DNA from: an uncultured Verrucomicrobiales bacterium
GTDB taxonomy: Bacteria > Verrucomicrobiota > Verrucomicrobiia > Verrucomicrobiales > Akkermansiaceae
NCBI GenBank assembly: GCA_937905985.1
Contig: CALCWC010000124.1
Coordinates: 1-5,897 of the forward strand
DNA: 5,897 bases
Direction: 5' to 3'
In this document: positions 4,612-5,897 of the stretch, piece after piece
Position numbering within the stretch: position 1 is the stretch's first letter
Layout of the letters: the number at the start of each line of letters is the position of its first letter
Notes under the pieces: generated by a model
What the model was told of the DNA's origin: nothing
Databases searched by the model: none
Seen by the model: only the letters and a program-made list of their open reading frames with translations
Made by a program: the position numbers and the translations under genes

Positions 4612-5897
4612 CTATTGAATACTTTCATTTATAAATTTTAAAATATTATAGTAAACCGTGCCAAATTCTGCTTCTGGAGAAATTTTACCATTAGTCTGCT
4701 CATATTTATGAAACCAATATGGTAAATTAATAATTGGGTCAGATGAGGGATTGCCATTAATATCCAGGAACATAGAATATACAACTTTGTTAGTTGATTT
4801 TGTTGTAATTTTAACAGAATAACCTACCGTTTCAATGGATTCGTCTCTAAGTATTTCACCTATAACTTCTTCTGCTATTGCCAAAATTTCCCAAGGATTA
4901 AAGAAATCGAGAATTGCTGCAAGCTCTTTATTTTCCATGATATTACTCAAAACATATTGATTCAAAGCAGGTGAATACGGCTGATTTATTGCAACGTACT
5001 TATCAAGAGAAACATCAAATTCACACTCTTCTTTTGCTTCTGCAATTCCTGCAGCTCTTGTTATTATAGTACCACCGATGATATTATAGAATATATGGGG
5101 ATGACCATGTGTTCTTTTGGTATGAAAATGGTAATAGTAACCAGGTTTGTGGGGAGGGTCATGTATTATCTTGCCTTTAGCAACTTTTTGAGCAAATTTT
5201 CGAGCCGCCTCTTCTCCGTTGCAAATATATATATCTTTACCTCGCCTTACCATCGAAGCGGCTACTTCCTCTGATTTTATAAAGCCTCGTTTAACAAGTT
5301 TGTCACCGACGATCTCCATAATAAAGGCTTTAAATCCTTTTAATCCCTTGGCCAACCCTAAAACATCGAGCTCATAAAACGCATTCATGCAATATCTGTA
5401 CAAGTTTAAAGAAGCAAAAATGCTAATAGGGTCTCGTGAAAGCCAAGAAGCATCTGAAGAATTGTAATATCTATAATTAAAATAATTTAAACCTATGTAA
5501 GAATCATAGAGTTCACTACGCCATTGTAATGGTTGCTCGAACTCTCCCGTCGTTTTTATCTTGCCTACGGGAGAATATGAGTATGTCGTACGTATGTAAC
5601 CTGCTGAACCGAAAACCTCCCACACGTTCTTGGTCAAATCCCAGCCGTAGGTGTACCACGTGCCGTCTTTCTGGACGGCCAGGGGGCGGGTGGCTATGGG
5701 CTGGGTGGGGTCCCAGGTGATGAGCCACAGGCAGGGCTCGTTGCTGCGCAGGAGGTCGCAGCACGCGATTTGGAGATAGCCGCGGTACAGGTAGCGCTGG
5801 TGGAGGGTGACGATGCCGTTGATGGTGACTTTCTTGGTGGCACGGCGGCCCATGTAGTCATAGGTACATTCCACGCTCACGCTGTTGTCGTCCTTGG
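4612..5897 (-). CDS. RHS-repeat polymorphic toxin, core end plus variable C-terminal tip (5' end outside window)
   Basis: The minus-strand frame enters from the right edge and ends at TAG 4612-4614. The GTG at 5878-5880 is an internal codon, not a start. Counting from it, residues 6-40 are RHS/YD repeats (CTYDYMGRRATKK, RYLYRGYLQIA). The conserved core end follows at 124-176: LYDSYIGLNYFNYRYYN, then LSRDP, LNLYRYCMNAF and LDVLGL. RHS proteins are large surface or secreted shells that deliver a C-terminal toxin. The 246 residues after LDVLGL are the variable tip. It contains DPPH at 241-244, then YYYHFH (248-253) and HGHPHIFY (258-265), a histidine cluster suggestive of a metal-dependent or acid-base nuclease site, though I cannot name the family. 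The last 140 residues have no recognised motif. DNA is GC-rich up to about residue 85-90 and AT-rich afterwards, so the swapped module includes part of the core. No immunity gene follows directly. Confidence 0.85.
   Translation of the reverse strand, partial: KDDNSVSVECTYDYMGRRATKKVTINGIVTLHQRYLYRGYLQIACCDLLRSNEPCLWLITWDPTQPIATRPLAVQKDGTWYTYGWDLTKNVWEVFGSAGYIRTTYSYSPVGKIKTTGEFEQPLQWRSELYDSYIGLNYFNYRYYNSSDASWLSRDPISIFASLNLYRYCMNAFYELDVLGLAKGLKGFKAFIMEIVGDKLVKRGFIKSEEVAASMVRRGKDIYICNGEEAARKFAQKVAKGKIIHDPPHKPGYYYHFHTKRTHGHPHIFYNIIGGTIITRAAGIAEAKEECEFDVSLDKYVAINQPYSPALNQYVLSNIMENKELAAILDFFNPWEILAIAEEVIGEILRDESIETVGYSVKITTKSTNKVVYSMFLDINGNPSSDPIINLPYWFHKYEQTNGKISPEAEFGTVYYNILKFINESIQ

Overview
The window looks like an accessory, mobile-element-rich stretch of a Verrucomicrobiota genome, most likely an Akkermansia. 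The basis is the RHS core at the right end, whose phrasing (for example DYMGRRATKKV, RGYLQIACCDL, WDPTQPIATRPLA) I associate with Akkermansia RHS proteins. This is recognition from memory, not a search. Base composition is strongly mosaic. The left-hand gene, the IS66 remnant and the RHS core are GC-rich. The 1500-2430 block and the RHS C-terminal tip are AT-rich.

Layout. Positions 1-1269 (minus) hold the first 423 codons of an uncharacterised, possibly exported protein that runs off the left edge. A strong AGGAGG lies upstream where no in-frame start codon exists, so its N-terminus is uncertain. Positions 1270-1881 have no convincing gene. They hold a 10-bp tandem direct repeat (1455-1484) and a 155-bp MITE-like element (1648-1802) with perfect 13-bp terminal inverted repeats and a perfect 8-bp target duplication. 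Positions 1882-2367 (minus) encode an unrecognised AT-rich protein of 161 aa, directly downstream of a broken IS66 element. That remnant (about 2431-3293, minus) keeps its left end, an intact tnpB and only the first 102 codons of tnpC. Eighteen bases beyond its end sits a complete IS982-family insertion sequence (3312-4370, plus) with 18-bp perfect inverted repeats, a 6-bp TAATAC target duplication and a full 302-aa transposase. Its start codon lies in a 14-bp inverted repeat that should shut off read-through translation. Positions 4377-4571 are non-coding but highly structured and may be a group II intron remnant. Positions 4612-5897 (minus) are the 3' end of an RHS polymorphic-toxin gene: the end of the conserved core plus a variable tip of about 246 aa with a histidine-rich cluster.

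How it fits together. RHS toxins are normally followed on the same strand by their immunity gene. Here the 235 bp downstream of the RHS stop contain no such gene. The next same-strand, non-transposon gene is the AT-rich 161-aa ORF, separated by the structured RNA, IS982 and the IS66 remnant. One economical reading is a toxin/immunity locus opened up by successive insertions. The alternative is that the small ORF is unrelated cargo. The sequence alone cannot decide between them.
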